NCBI GenBank assembly: GCA_965224105.1
Contig: CBDCYH010000002.1
Location: 1,736,001-1,800,000, forward strand
Direction of reading: 5' to 3'
DNA from: CBDCYH01 sp965224105
Lineage (GTDB): Bacteria; Bacteroidota; Rhodothermia; Rhodothermales; JABDKH01
DNA length: 64,000 bases
The number at the start of each line of letters is the position of its first letter. Position 1 is the stretch's first letter. Below are positions 51,768 to 60,111 of the stretch, piece by piece. The notes below the pieces were generated by a model that was given only the letters and a program-made list of their open reading frames with translations, had not been told where the DNA came from and ran no database searches. Position numbers and translations under genes: made by a program.

Positions 51768-53576
51768 GTGAGCGAGAAAGAGAAGCAAGCAAATAGGATA
51801 GACGCTAAACTGCTCAGGCGGATTATCACCTACCTCGCGCCATACAAGGGGTGGGTGGCGTTGGCATCCGTCACGGTGATCACTGCGGCTTTCCTTGGCC
51901 CACTCCGACCAAAACTTGTGCAGCTGGCAATCGACGATCACATCGTCGTCGGAGACATGCCGGGCCTGCAGCGGATTATCATGCTGCTCTTCGTCGTTCT
52001 GTTCGCAGAGGGCATCCTGTCGTTCTTCAACACCTATCTGACCCAGTGGATCGGCCAGCAGGCTATCTACGACCTGCGAACGAAAGTCTACCGGCATATC
52101 CAGAAGCAGTCACTCACGTTTTTCGATCGTAACCCCGTTGGCCGATTAATTACGCGCGTGACAAGCGATGTCGAGTCATTGTCCAACGTGCTGTCGGCCG
52201 GGATCGTGACCATCCTCGGCGACTTGTTCAAGCTGGTTTTCATCGCGTATTTCATGTTCACGCTTAGTCCGAGGCTGGCGGTTGTAACCCTGGCGGTTTT
52301 ACCGCTGATGATGGCAGTTACTTTTTGGTTTCGAGCGAAGGTGCGCGAGCAATACCGCGAAACGCGAGCGCAGGTGGCTAAGCTCAACTCGTTTCTGCAG
52401 GAGCACATCACGGGGATGAAAATTGTGCAGCTGTTTGGTCGGCAGAAGACGGAGCTGGTCAAGTTTGACCAGATCAACGATGCGCACCGGGTCGCCCAGA
52501 TAAAAACGATCTTCTACTTCGCGCTTTTCTGGCCTATGATTGATATCACGGCTTCAACCGCTCTGGGTCTTGTCATCTGGACAGGTGGACTGAGTGCGAT
52601 CTCTTCGTCACTGTCTTTGGGCGTGCTCATCGCGTTCATCCAGTATGCGCGACAGTTCTTCGATCCTGTCCGCAATTTGTCAGACCAGTACAACACCCTG
52701 CAGAGCGCGATGGCCGGTGCGGAGCGGATTTTTGATCTGCTCGATGAGGATGCGTCGCTTCCGGTTGACGTGGAGGCAGAGGCGGCCGCGATCTCGCGTG
52801 GTGAGATTACCTTTGAAAATGTCTGGTTTTCGTACGACCTCGTTGGCAGGGAAGACGCAGATGCAACGGATGATCCGAACTGGATCTTGCGGGATGTGAG
52901 TTTTACCGTCTCGCCGGGCCAGCGTCTCGCCATCGTCGGCGCCACAGGTGCAGGCAAGTCGACGATAATCAACTTGCTCATGCGGTTCTACGACCCACAG
53001 AAGGGAAGGGTGCTCATCGACGGATTCGACATTTCGAAAACGAACCCGCAGTTGTTGCGCAAGAAGATTGGTCTTGTACTGCAGGATGTGTTTCTTTTTT
53101 CCGGATCCGTCATAGACAACATCTCGCTTGGGGATGAGTCGCTTTCGGTTGATGATATTCGGCGAGCCTCGCAGATAATCGGAGCCGATTCGTTTATCGA
53201 TCGCCTACCCGGTGGCTGGGACTATGAGGTTAAAGAACGCGGATTGTCCCTCTCGCACGGCCAACGACAGATGCTTTCCTTTATTCGGGCTCTGGTGTAC
53301 GATCCGGTTATACTGGTCCTGGATGAGGCCACCAGCAGCGTGGACTCAGAGACGGAGAGCGCTATCCAGACTGCGCTCGACACGATGATGGAAGGGCGCA
53401 CATCCGTAGTTGTGGCACACCGATTGTCGACCATCCGGCATTCGGAGCAAATTCTTGTCATGCACCGTGGGGAAGTGCGAGAAATGGGGTCGCATGGCGA
53501 GCTGATGGACGTTTCCGACGGTCTGTACCGGAAATTGTACGAGATGCAGTACCTGGACGAGGTCCACGCAGGGTGA
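51768..53576 (+). CDS. Heterodimeric ABC exporter subunit with canonical Glu and degenerate signature
   Basis: 602 residues, GTG start directly after the rnz stop. Six-helix exporter domain, then Walker A GATGAGKST, Q-loop GLVLQDVFLF, signature LSHGQRQM (His for Gly), Walker B VILVLDEATSSVD with the catalytic Glu. The changed signature pairs in the dimer with the partner's Asp-containing Walker B (48998-50827), so both defects fall in one composite ATP site and the other site is canonical. This strongly supports a heterodimer. Substrate unknown. Confidence 0.93.
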   Translation: MSEKEKQANRIDAKLLRRIITYLAPYKGWVALASVTVITAAFLGPLRPKLVQLAIDDHIVVGDMPGLQRIIMLLFVVLFAEGILSFFNTYLTQWIGQQAIYDLRTKVYRHIQKQSLTFFDRNPVGRLITRVTSDVESLSNVLSAGIVTILGDLFKLVFIAYFMFTLSPRLAVVTLAVLPLMMAVTFWFRAKVREQYRETRAQVAKLNSFLQEHITGMKIVQLFGRQKTELVKFDQINDAHRVAQIKTIFYFALFWPMIDITASTALGLVIWTGGLSAISSSLSLGVLIAFIQYARQFFDPVRNLSDQYNTLQSAMAGAERIFDLLDEDASLPVDVEAEAAAISRGEITFENVWFSYDLVGREDADATDDPNWILRDVSFTVSPGQRLAIVGATGAGKSTIINLLMRFYDPQKGRVLIDGFDISKTNPQLLRKKIGLVLQDVFLFSGSVIDNISLGDESLSVDDIRRASQIIGADSFIDRLPGGWDYEVKERGLSLSHGQRQMLSFIRALVYDPVILVLDEATSSVDSETESAIQTALDTMMEGRTSVVVAHRLSTIRHSEQILVMHRGEVREMGSHGELMDVSDGLYRKLYEMQYLDEVHAG

Positions 53577-53618
53577 AATTTCCTGTTCTTTGAGCGCAAC
53601 TATTCCGAACACCTAACG

Positions 53619-53645
53619 TTTCATCGTAAATCGACGATAAACGAT
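53619..53645. promoter_or_regulatory. Candidate ArsR operator
   Basis: ATCGT and ACGAT form an inverted repeat with a 6-nt centre at 53623-53638, with imperfect outer arms (GTTT on the left, AAAC on the right). It ends about 10-15 nt before the ArsR start codon. AT-rich imperfect dyads at this place are typical ArsR/SmtB sites; not verified. Confidence 0.4.
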
Positions 53646-53654
53646 CAATACAGA

Positions 53655-53981
53655 ATGGCTAAAACCGCAAAAAGTAAATACAGCCGGAACGCAGAGGATG
53701 TGGCAAAATGGGCAAAAGCCCTGGCACACCCCGCGCGCGTCGAGATCCTCAAGGTGCTCGCATCAACAGAGGGCTGCTACTGCGGCCACATCGTGAACGA
53801 GCTTCCCCTGGCACAAGCAACGGTGTCCCAACACCTGAAAAAACTGAAAGAAGGGGACCTCATTGTGGGAAACGTCGACGGACCAGCCATCTGCTATTGC
53901 GTCAACAAAGGCGAAGTGCAAAAAATGTTTGCCACGTTCGCCTCGTTGCAATCAAAACTGGAAAACTGTAAGAGGTGTTAA
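53655..53981 (+). CDS. arsR: ArsR/SmtB-family transcriptional repressor
   Basis: 108 residues. Winged-helix domain with ALAHPARVEILKVLAS, recognition helix LAQATVSQHLKKLKE and wing GDLIVGNVDGPAICYCVN. Cysteines at GCYCGHIV and a C-terminal ENCKRC provide possible arsenite-binding thiols, though the order differs from the E. coli CVCxLC helix. It heads the arsenosugar operon (next ATG is 1 nt beyond its stop). Expected to release DNA when As(III) binds, inducing its own operon. Confidence 0.9.
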   Translation: MAKTAKSKYSRNAEDVAKWAKALAHPARVEILKVLASTEGCYCGHIVNELPLAQATVSQHLKKLKEGDLIVGNVDGPAICYCVNKGEVQKMFATFASLQSKLENCKRC

Positions 53982-53982
53982 G

Positions 53983-54801
53983 ATGAAAGAGAACGAAGCC
54001 TGCTGCGCAACGGACTGTTGCTCAACAGAAAGCGAATCGGTAATCACATTGGAAAAAGGCGATCTGGAAATAAAAGAAAAAGTCCGGTCGCGGTATTCCG
54101 AGATCGCCCGCTCGCGATCGACAGGGTGCGGATGCGAAGGTATCGACGCCGTGGCCCAAACTGCCGACTACAAACAGCTGGAGGGTTACCAGGGAATCGC
54201 AGACCTGGGTCTGGGATGCGGATCTCCAACTGCTACAAACTTGATGCGGGAGGGCGACACGATCCTGGACCTCGGATCAGGCGCGGGCTCCGACATTTTT
54301 ATTGCCCGCAAGGCCATTGGCGAAACCGGCTTCGCAATCGGAGTCGACTTTTCAGAGGATATGATATCGTTGGCGGAAGAGAATGCGCGAAAACTGGGAT
54401 TCGAGAACACCAAGTTTATCCTATCCGATATCGAATCTTTGCCCGTACCGAGCGACTCCGTTGACGTTGTGACCAGCAACTGCGTAATAAATCTCGTCCC
54501 AAACAAACAGAAAGTTTTTTCGGAAGTCCTTCGCGTCCTCAAGCCAGGAGGCTATATCACTATTTCGGATATTGTTAGCAGCAAGCCTCTCCCGGCGGGT
54601 ATCACGCAGGACGAGGATTTATACTGCGCATGTGTAGGTGGTGCCACAACGAAAGAAGAGTATCTTTCGCTCCTGGCCGAAAGTGGATTCGAAGACATTA
54701 ATGTCTCCACGTGGCGGACGCTCTCTGTTGACAACTTACCTGCAGACCTGGGTGTGGGGAGCCTAACTGTTGTGGCCAGAAAGCCCAAAGATTCCAACTA
54801 A
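53983..54801 (+). CDS. arsM: Arsenite S-adenosylmethionine methyltransferase
   Basis: 272 residues from the ATG at 53983. SAM-binding motif ILDLGSGAGSDIF near 95, an N-terminal Cys-rich segment (ACCATDCC, GCGCEG) and the two arsenite-binding cysteines in SNCVINL and CACVGGA. These features define ArsM of the ArsS-linked type. It methylates As(III) to mono- and dimethylated forms. Second gene of the operon; the downstream genes use its dimethylarsenite product to build arsenosugars. Confidence 0.93.
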   Translation: MKENEACCATDCCSTESESVITLEKGDLEIKEKVRSRYSEIARSRSTGCGCEGIDAVAQTADYKQLEGYQGIADLGLGCGSPTATNLMREGDTILDLGSGAGSDIFIARKAIGETGFAIGVDFSEDMISLAEENARKLGFENTKFILSDIESLPVPSDSVDVVTSNCVINLVPNKQKVFSEVLRVLKPGGYITISDIVSSKPLPAGITQDEDLYCACVGGATTKEEYLSLLAESGFEDINVSTWRTLSVDNLPADLGVGSLTVVARKPKDSN

Positions 54802-54822
54802 CTGTGTAACTGTTTTCAATCA

Positions 54823-55155
54823 ATGGACACGTACTACAAACCTGAAGACCTCAAGAAATTCGGTGACATCGCCGAGGGTAGCAAAGACCTTGCAGCAGCC
54901 TTTTTTTCTTATTACGGGAAAGTTTTTGAAGACGGAGCTCTTTCCGCGCGAGAAAAAGCGCTCATTGCCCTCGCCGTCGCGCACACTGTACAATGCCCGT
55001 ATTGTATAGACGCGTACACATCGGATTGCCTGGAGAAGGGATCAGATTTGGAGCAGATGACGGAGGCGGTGCACGTCGCGGTTGCGATCAGGGGAGGAGC
55101 ATCCCTGGTACACGGCGTGCAGATGCTTGAGCAGACGAAACGAATGACCATGTAG
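54823..55155 (+). CDS. Arsenosugar biosynthesis-associated peroxidase-like protein (carboxymuconolactone decarboxylase fold)
   Basis: 110 residues. AhpD/CMD-like helical fold with the redox CXXC in HTVQCPYCIDAYTSDCL near 50-60 and the proton-relay-type His at EAVHVA. The family is found mainly between arsM and arsS, as here (21 nt after arsM, 3 nt before arsS). Presumed to provide or remove electrons during dimethylarsenic handling; the activity is not established. Confidence 0.9.
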   Translation: MDTYYKPEDLKKFGDIAEGSKDLAAAFFSYYGKVFEDGALSAREKALIALAVAHTVQCPYCIDAYTSDCLEKGSDLEQMTEAVHVAVAIRGGASLVHGVQMLEQTKRMTM

Positions 55156-55158
55156 TCC

Positions 55159-56274
55159 ATGATTGAACTTGAAGTGCTTGACGGCGGGGTCCTGCAGATC
55201 GATGGACCCCGCAGGACAACGAGCCTGATGGCCCGGCGATCGCCGCTGACCGTGCCAGAAGAACAACTCAAAGCGTTGGACGCGGTATCAGTGCTGAACT
55301 CACCCAGCGGCAAAGGATTCTTCTTTGATGATATCCAGGCTTCGGGGTGGAGCACGCTCAAGCCAGAAAAACTGGAGATCTTTCAGATAAACGTTGGCAA
55401 GCTATGCAACATGACCTGCATGCACTGCCACGTGGACTCCGGTCCAGACCGCACGGAAGAAAACATGGATCGCGAAACCGTCGAGTATTGCCTCGAGGCT
55501 ATTCGCAACTCGGGAGCGCATACCGTTGACTTAACTGGGGGTGCACCGGAGTTGAATCCGAATTTCGAATACCTGGTCGACGAATGCATCAAGATGGGCA
55601 AACACGTCATCGATCGATGCAACCTCACCATACTTACCACCAAACGATTCGAGCACCTACCGCAATGGTTCGCGGATCGCGGAGTGGAAATCGTGAGCTC
55701 TCTTCCGCACTATAGAAAACTCGGTACGGATGCCCAAAGGGGTGAGGGCACCTACGAAAAATCTATCCGCGCAATCAAGGAGCTGAATCGGGTTGGTTAT
55801 GGGAAGGGTCACCCGAACAAAGTATTAACCCTGGTCACAAACCCCGTGGGTGCCTTCCTCGCTGGTAACCAGACGTCGCTCGAGGTCGAATGGAAACGAG
55901 AATTAGCGTCCAACCACGGGATCTACTTTGACAGATTGATCGCGCTCAACAACATGCCGATGTCACGGTATCTGGAGTGGCTTCTGGAAAAGAATCAGCT
56001 GGAAGAGTACATGCAGAAACTGGTGGATGCGTTTAATCCGGCAACGATCGGTGGCCTAATGTGCCGGAACACGGTTTCGGTTAATTGGAAAGGCGAAATA
56101 TTTGACTGTGATTTTAATCAGCAGCTGGAAATGCACTCGATGTTGGGTGATCAACCCATGACGGTGCGCGACTTTGATCACGACGCATGGCTTGCGCACA
56201 ACATTCGCACGGAGCGACACTGTTACGGATGTACGGCCGGTGCGGGGTCGGGCTGCGCCGGAGCCATCACCTAG
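55159..56274 (+). CDS. arsS: Arsenosugar biosynthesis radical SAM protein
   Basis: 371 residues. Radical SAM cluster motif CNMTCMHCHVDSGPD near 82-90, SAM-binding GGAPELNPNF, and a C-terminal Cys-rich region (CRNTVSVNW, DCDFNQQLEM, CYGCTAGAGSGC) that likely binds auxiliary clusters. ArsS joins a 5'-deoxyadenosyl radical to dimethylarsenite, giving a dimethylarsinoyl deoxyadenosine precursor of oxo-arsenosugars. Last gene of the four-gene operon. It converges with the thioredoxin/TPR gene across a small GC palindrome. Confidence 0.94.
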   Translation: MIELEVLDGGVLQIDGPRRTTSLMARRSPLTVPEEQLKALDAVSVLNSPSGKGFFFDDIQASGWSTLKPEKLEIFQINVGKLCNMTCMHCHVDSGPDRTEENMDRETVEYCLEAIRNSGAHTVDLTGGAPELNPNFEYLVDECIKMGKHVIDRCNLTILTTKRFEHLPQWFADRGVEIVSSLPHYRKLGTDAQRGEGTYEKSIRAIKELNRVGYGKGHPNKVLTLVTNPVGAFLAGNQTSLEVEWKRELASNHGIYFDRLIALNNMPMSRYLEWLLEKNQLEEYMQKLVDAFNPATIGGLMCRNTVSVNWKGEIFDCDFNQQLEMHSMLGDQPMTVRDFDHDAWLAHNIRTERHCYGCTAGAGSGCAGAIT

Positions 56275-56276
56275 CT

Positions 56277-56290
56277 GACCGCGCGCGGTC
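56277..56290. terminator. Small palindrome between convergent genes
   Basis: GACCGCGCGCGGTC is a perfect 14-bp palindrome lying exactly between the arsS stop and the stop of the convergent thioredoxin/TPR gene. It could fold as a 5-bp hairpin from either strand, but no T-run follows, so a terminator role is weak. Confidence 0.35.
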
Positions 56291-56291
56291 T

Positions 56292-57086
56292 CTAGTACAA
56301 CAACATGTCGAAGGTGCGACGGTATTTCTTCGTCACCTCGTGATCCGGCCCGAGCAAATTGAAAATCGCAATGCAAGCCTTGCGGCTGCCATCATCATCA
56401 TGATAGCGATCGGTTTTCAGCACATCCATAAATCGCTCGACGGCCGCGGGATAGTCAGACTCCCTAAGTGCGCTGATGGCTTGATGATATGCACGCGACG
56501 ATTCTGAATTCTCCTCCGGCCTGTCAAGTTGCATCAGCCGAACAAAAGTCTCAATGGGCTCACGTAAATGGATAAGCCGCGGATCCACGCCGACGGCCTT
56601 GTTGATAAACTCCAACGCTTGGTCAGGTTCTTTGAAAACAATGAGCTGAGCCAACCGGGCAAGGGCCTGCGGATTGCCGGGGTCTTCAGCAAGTGCCTTT
56701 CGATAGAGATCCGTTGCAGCGTCGGTATCTCCCGACTGTTCCTTTTCATCCGCCAGGGTGAGCAATGGCGTCGCGCTTGTTGGCAAGTGCTCACTGAGCC
56801 AACGACGAACCTCGTGCTCAGGAAGCGCACCGGTGAATTCGGCGGAAACGGCGCCATCGACAAACAGCTTCACCGCCGGGATTCCACGGATTCCATATTG
56901 CTGCGAAATCTCTGGGTGCTCATCCGTATTCACTTTAACAAGTGTCATGCCCTCCCGATTATCCGCGGCTACGCGATCCAGAACCGGCCCGAGCATCCTG
57001 CACGGCCCACACCACGGCGCCCAAAAATCAACAAGAACCGGTTTGGTCTTGCTGGCTTCGATAACATCTTCGTCAAAACTCTGCAT
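56292..57086 (-). CDS. Thioredoxin-TPR protein (CnoX/YbbN-like)
   Basis: 264 residues. N-terminal thioredoxin domain with an intact CGPC active site (FWAPWCGPCRML) and GIRGIPAVKLF, then tetratricopeptide repeats (TDLYRKALAEDPGNPQALAR, LEFINKAVGVDPR). No signal peptide. The YbbN/CnoX family is a cytoplasmic chaperedoxin that protects proteins during oxidative stress. Unlike E. coli CnoX, whose site is SxxC, this one keeps both cysteines, so thiol reductase activity is likely. Confidence 0.9.
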   Translation of the reverse strand: MQSFDEDVIEASKTKPVLVDFWAPWCGPCRMLGPVLDRVAADNREGMTLVKVNTDEHPEISQQYGIRGIPAVKLFVDGAVSAEFTGALPEHEVRRWLSEHLPTSATPLLTLADEKEQSGDTDAATDLYRKALAEDPGNPQALARLAQLIVFKEPDQALEFINKAVGVDPRLIHLREPIETFVRLMQLDRPEENSESSRAYHQAISALRESDYPAAVERFMDVLKTDRYHDDDGSRKACIAIFNLLGPDHEVTKKYRRTFDMLLY

Positions 57087-57199
57087 CTACCCTCTCGGTC
57101 GTACGTACATTTGCCATCCGCCGTGCGAACGCAATATTCTGAGCAAAACACGCCGTAATACGACGCACCGGGGTACAAGTTTATCTCTCATCCTTCGAC

Positions 57200-58339
57200 A
57201 TGAAAAATTTATTTATTGCGCCTGTCATTGTTGCGACAGTGCTACTTCTCGCCAGTTGCGCATCCGACGATACCGAAACGGATTTGGCCTACAACCCGGC
57301 CTCAGATAGTCTTCGATTCGCGGGTGAAGTTCACCTCCGAAACATTAAGCAGCTTACGTTTGGCGGTAACAACGCGGAAGCCTACTGGAGCTTCGACGAT
57401 TCCGAACTAATCTTTCAAAGCGATTGGGAAGCGATCAACTCACAGGGATGCGACCAGATCTACACGATGGATGTGGAAAGCACGACAGGCGCGCTCACAG
57501 ATTATCAGCTTGTCTCGACGGGCAAAGGTCGTACAACATGCAGCTACTTTACTAAAGATGGTCGCGTCGTGTATGGCTCAACGCATGCCGCGCAGAGCGA
57601 GTGCCCTGCGGCACCACAGGGGGGTCGCTACATCTGGCCGATCTACGACACCTTCGACATCTACATTGCCAACGCGGATGGATCGGATCCGTCTGTGCTG
57701 ATTGGCGGCGAGGGGTACGACGCGGAAGCAACCGTCTCGCCAGATGGCAAGTATGTGATCTTCACGTCCACGCGCTCTGGCGACCTGGAGCTGTGGCGCT
57801 ATGAATTTGAAACCGGCGAGACTCTCCAGCTAACGGACGAGCTCGGCTACGACGGGGGAGCGTTCTTCTCTCCAGACTCTAAGAAAATCGTCTGGCGAGC
57901 GAGCCGGCCGGAAGGTGAACGCGCGCAGAAGTATTCGGAGTTGCTTGCGAACGGCATGGTCGAGCCGGGAGCGCTGGAGCTGTTCATCGCGGACATTGAC
58001 GGTAGTAACAAGCAGCAGATTACCGACCTCGGTGCGGCCAACTGGGCTCCGTTCTTTCACCCGTCGGGCGAGAAGATTCTCTTCAGCACAAACCACCACA
58101 CGATCGAGACCAACCCAAGGGAGTTTGACCTGTTCATGGTAAATCTGGACGGCACAGGCCTAACCCAGATAACCCACTCCGGTACGTTTGACGCTTTCCC
58201 CATGTTTTCATTCGACGGGAAGAAAATTGCGTTTTCATCCAATCGAAGGGTTGATAGGAGGGAATCGCGCGACACAAACGTGTTTGTTGCTGATTGGGTG
58301 GAGAATCCGACAGATGAAGATAGAACCTTCGCGAACTAG
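57200..58339 (+). CDS. TolB-like WD40/PD40 beta-propeller lipoprotein
   Basis: 379 residues. Lipoprotein signal MKNLFIAPVIVATVLLLASC (Cys 20). Five to six PD40 repeats such as SWDFSD-type YWSFDDSELIFQSD, TVSPDGKYVIFTSTRSG, FFSPDSKKIVWRASRPEG, FHPSGEKILFSTN and FSFDGKKIAFSSNR. This is the fold of the TolB C-terminal domain and of related surface propellers. Function unassigned. It is upstream of the metal-uptake operon but separated from it by the palindromic operator. Confidence 0.85.
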   Translation: MKNLFIAPVIVATVLLLASCASDDTETDLAYNPASDSLRFAGEVHLRNIKQLTFGGNNAEAYWSFDDSELIFQSDWEAINSQGCDQIYTMDVESTTGALTDYQLVSTGKGRTTCSYFTKDGRVVYGSTHAAQSECPAAPQGGRYIWPIYDTFDIYIANADGSDPSVLIGGEGYDAEATVSPDGKYVIFTSTRSGDLELWRYEFETGETLQLTDELGYDGGAFFSPDSKKIVWRASRPEGERAQKYSELLANGMVEPGALELFIADIDGSNKQQITDLGAANWAPFFHPSGEKILFSTNHHTIETNPREFDLFMVNLDGTGLTQITHSGTFDAFPMFSFDGKKIAFSSNRRVDRRESRDTNVFVADWVENPTDEDRTFAN

Positions 58340-58361
58340 CCTTTCAACCGGATTAGCAAAA

Positions 58362-58383
58362 AAAGTTAGCCTTGGCTAACTTT
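58362..58383. promoter_or_regulatory. DtxR/MntR-like palindromic operator
   Basis: AAAGTTAGCC, TT, GGCTAACTTT: two perfect 10-bp inverted arms with a 2-bp centre, 27 bp before the ATG of the metal-binding protein gene. The core TTAGCC...GGCTAA resembles binding sites of DtxR/IdeR/MntR-type metal-dependent repressors. Metal-dependent repression of 58411-62354 is the expected consequence. Confidence 0.75.
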
Positions 58384-58410
58384 GCGGCTTAACCATCGAT
58401 TTTGTCGCAA

Positions 58411-59361
58411 ATGCAAGCTTTTCGCGTTTCGGTCGTACTGGTGGCCGCTATTCTCGCAACCGTAGCCGCCGGGTGTACACGCGAGCCCAAACCTGAATCG
58501 GGTGCCGCCGCACTCAACGTCGTCGCAACAACAAATCTGGTCGGCGACCTGGTCGAACAGATAGGAGGGATGAGGGTGAATACCGTGAGCCTGATGGGTC
58601 CAGGCGTCGATCCACACCTCTACAAAGCCAAAGCCGGAGACGTCGGCCGGCTTACTAGCGCAGACGTGATCTTTTATGGTGGACTCCACCTCGAAGGCAA
58701 AATGGTCGAACTGTTTGAAGAGATGGCACACCGGGGTCAGAAGACCATCGCCGTGACGGATGGCTGCGACAAGAGTTTGTATATCGAGTCAGAAAGTTTT
58801 GGTGGCAACTATGACCCACACGTCTGGTTCGACGTGAACCTCTGGGCGTGCGCGGCAGAGTACGTGGCTGCGGAACTGGTCGCGGCAGACCCCGAGGGGA
58901 CTGCCATCTACAGGACCAACCTGGAAACGGTGTTAGAAGATTTTAACGAACTGAAAACGCACATCCACCAGCAGGTGAGTCGTCTACCGGAGGAACGCCG
59001 GGTGCTCGTTACCTCCCACGATGCCTTTGGATACTTCGGCCGGGCCTACGGGTTTGAGGTTTTCGGCTTGCAGGGTTTAAGCACCGAGCTCGAAGCCGGG
59101 ACGGCAGATGTGCAGAGACTGGCCAACCTGGTGTTCGAACGAAAACTGCCTGCGCTATTCATCGAATCATCCGTCTCACCACGAGGGATTGAAGCCGTGC
59201 GAGCGGCCGTGCGCGCAAAAGGGTTTGATGTCCAAATTGGAGGCGACCTCTTTTCCGATGCGCTCGGTGAGAAAAACACTCCGGAAGGAACGTATGTCGG
59301 GATGGTCAGGCACAACGTGAATACCATCGTCTCGGCCCTCGCCGCGAATCCACAAAGGTAA
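58411..59361 (+). CDS. Manganese-type ABC importer, metal-binding lipoprotein (cluster A-I)
   Basis: 316 residues from the ATG at 58411. Lipoprotein signal ending AAGC (Cys about 22). Metal ligands of the cluster A-I family can be placed: His in GVDPHLYKAKAGDV, His in YDPHVWFDV, Glu in STELEAGTADV and Asp in GGDLFSDALG. A His-His-Glu-Asp set and no His-rich loop fit Mn/Fe rather than Zn. First of four overlapping genes controlled by the upstream palindrome. The stop overlaps the ATPase start (TAATG). Confidence 0.92.
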   Translation: MQAFRVSVVLVAAILATVAAGCTREPKPESGAAALNVVATTNLVGDLVEQIGGMRVNTVSLMGPGVDPHLYKAKAGDVGRLTSADVIFYGGLHLEGKMVELFEEMAHRGQKTIAVTDGCDKSLYIESESFGGNYDPHVWFDVNLWACAAEYVAAELVAADPEGTAIYRTNLETVLEDFNELKTHIHQQVSRLPEERRVLVTSHDAFGYFGRAYGFEVFGLQGLSTELEAGTADVQRLANLVFERKLPALFIESSVSPRGIEAVRAAVRAKGFDVQIGGDLFSDALGEKNTPEGTYVGMVRHNVNTIVSALAANPQR

Positions 59362-60110
59362 TGTCCGCAAACAATGCCATCGAGGTACGCGACCTCACTG
59401 TCGCATACAGAGAAAAACCTGTTCTCTGGGATATTGACCTCGATGTGCCATCAGGTGTTCTGATGGCGGTGGTCGGACCGAACGGCGCCGGCAAAACTAC
59501 GCTGGTTAAATCGATCCTCGGCCTTGTCGACACCGCCGCCGGTGAAGTCGAAATAAATGGCAGGCCGCTGCGCAGGAAAAACTCCGGCGTGGCTTATGTG
59601 CCGCAGCGTGGTTCGGTTGACTGGGACTTCCCGACCACTGTCGTGGATGTGGTAATGATGGGCCTGTACGGGACGCTTGGCTGGATCCGCAGACCAGGGA
59701 AAAAGGAACGAGATAACGCCATGGCTGCACTCGAAAAAGTGGGCATGGCCAAATACTTCAACCGACAGATTTCCCAACTGTCAGGAGGACAGAAACAGAG
59801 GGTGTTCCTCGCTCGGGCACTCGTCCAGGATGCGTCGGTCTATTTTATGGATGAACCATTCCAGGGTGTTGACGCAATCACCGAGCGAGCTATCATCGAG
59901 TTGCTCCGTGAGTTGCGGTCATCCGGTAAAACCGTGGTCGTGGTTCATCATGATTTGCAGACGGTGCCAGAATACTTTGACTGGGTGTTGCTACTGAACG
60001 TGCGGCGGATCGCATCAGGCCCAGTGAAAGAGGTCTTCACCCACGCCAATCTGCGGGCGACCTACGGCGGCCGGATCGGGTTTGTCGATTCTCTTGCCAG
60101 CGAGGAGTAG
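59361..60110 (+). CDS. Metal ABC importer ATPase
   Basis: 249 residues. Walker A VGPNGAGKTTL, Q-loop YVPQRGSVDWDFP with the family-typical V-D-W-D-F-P, signature LSGGQKQR, Walker B VYFMDEPFQGVD and the H-loop VVHHDL. This is the ATPase of a Mn/Zn/Fe uptake system (MntB/ZnuC-like). Start ATG shares one base with the previous stop; the next gene begins with a GTG 1 nt after its stop, so the genes are tightly coupled. Confidence 0.95.
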   Translation: MSANNAIEVRDLTVAYREKPVLWDIDLDVPSGVLMAVVGPNGAGKTTLVKSILGLVDTAAGEVEINGRPLRRKNSGVAYVPQRGSVDWDFPTTVVDVVMMGLYGTLGWIRRPGKKERDNAMAALEKVGMAKYFNRQISQLSGGQKQRVFLARALVQDASVYFMDEPFQGVDAITERAIIELLRELRSSGKTVVVVHHDLQTVPEYFDWVLLLNVRRIASGPVKEVFTHANLRATYGGRIGFVDSLASEE

Positions 60111-60111
60111 C

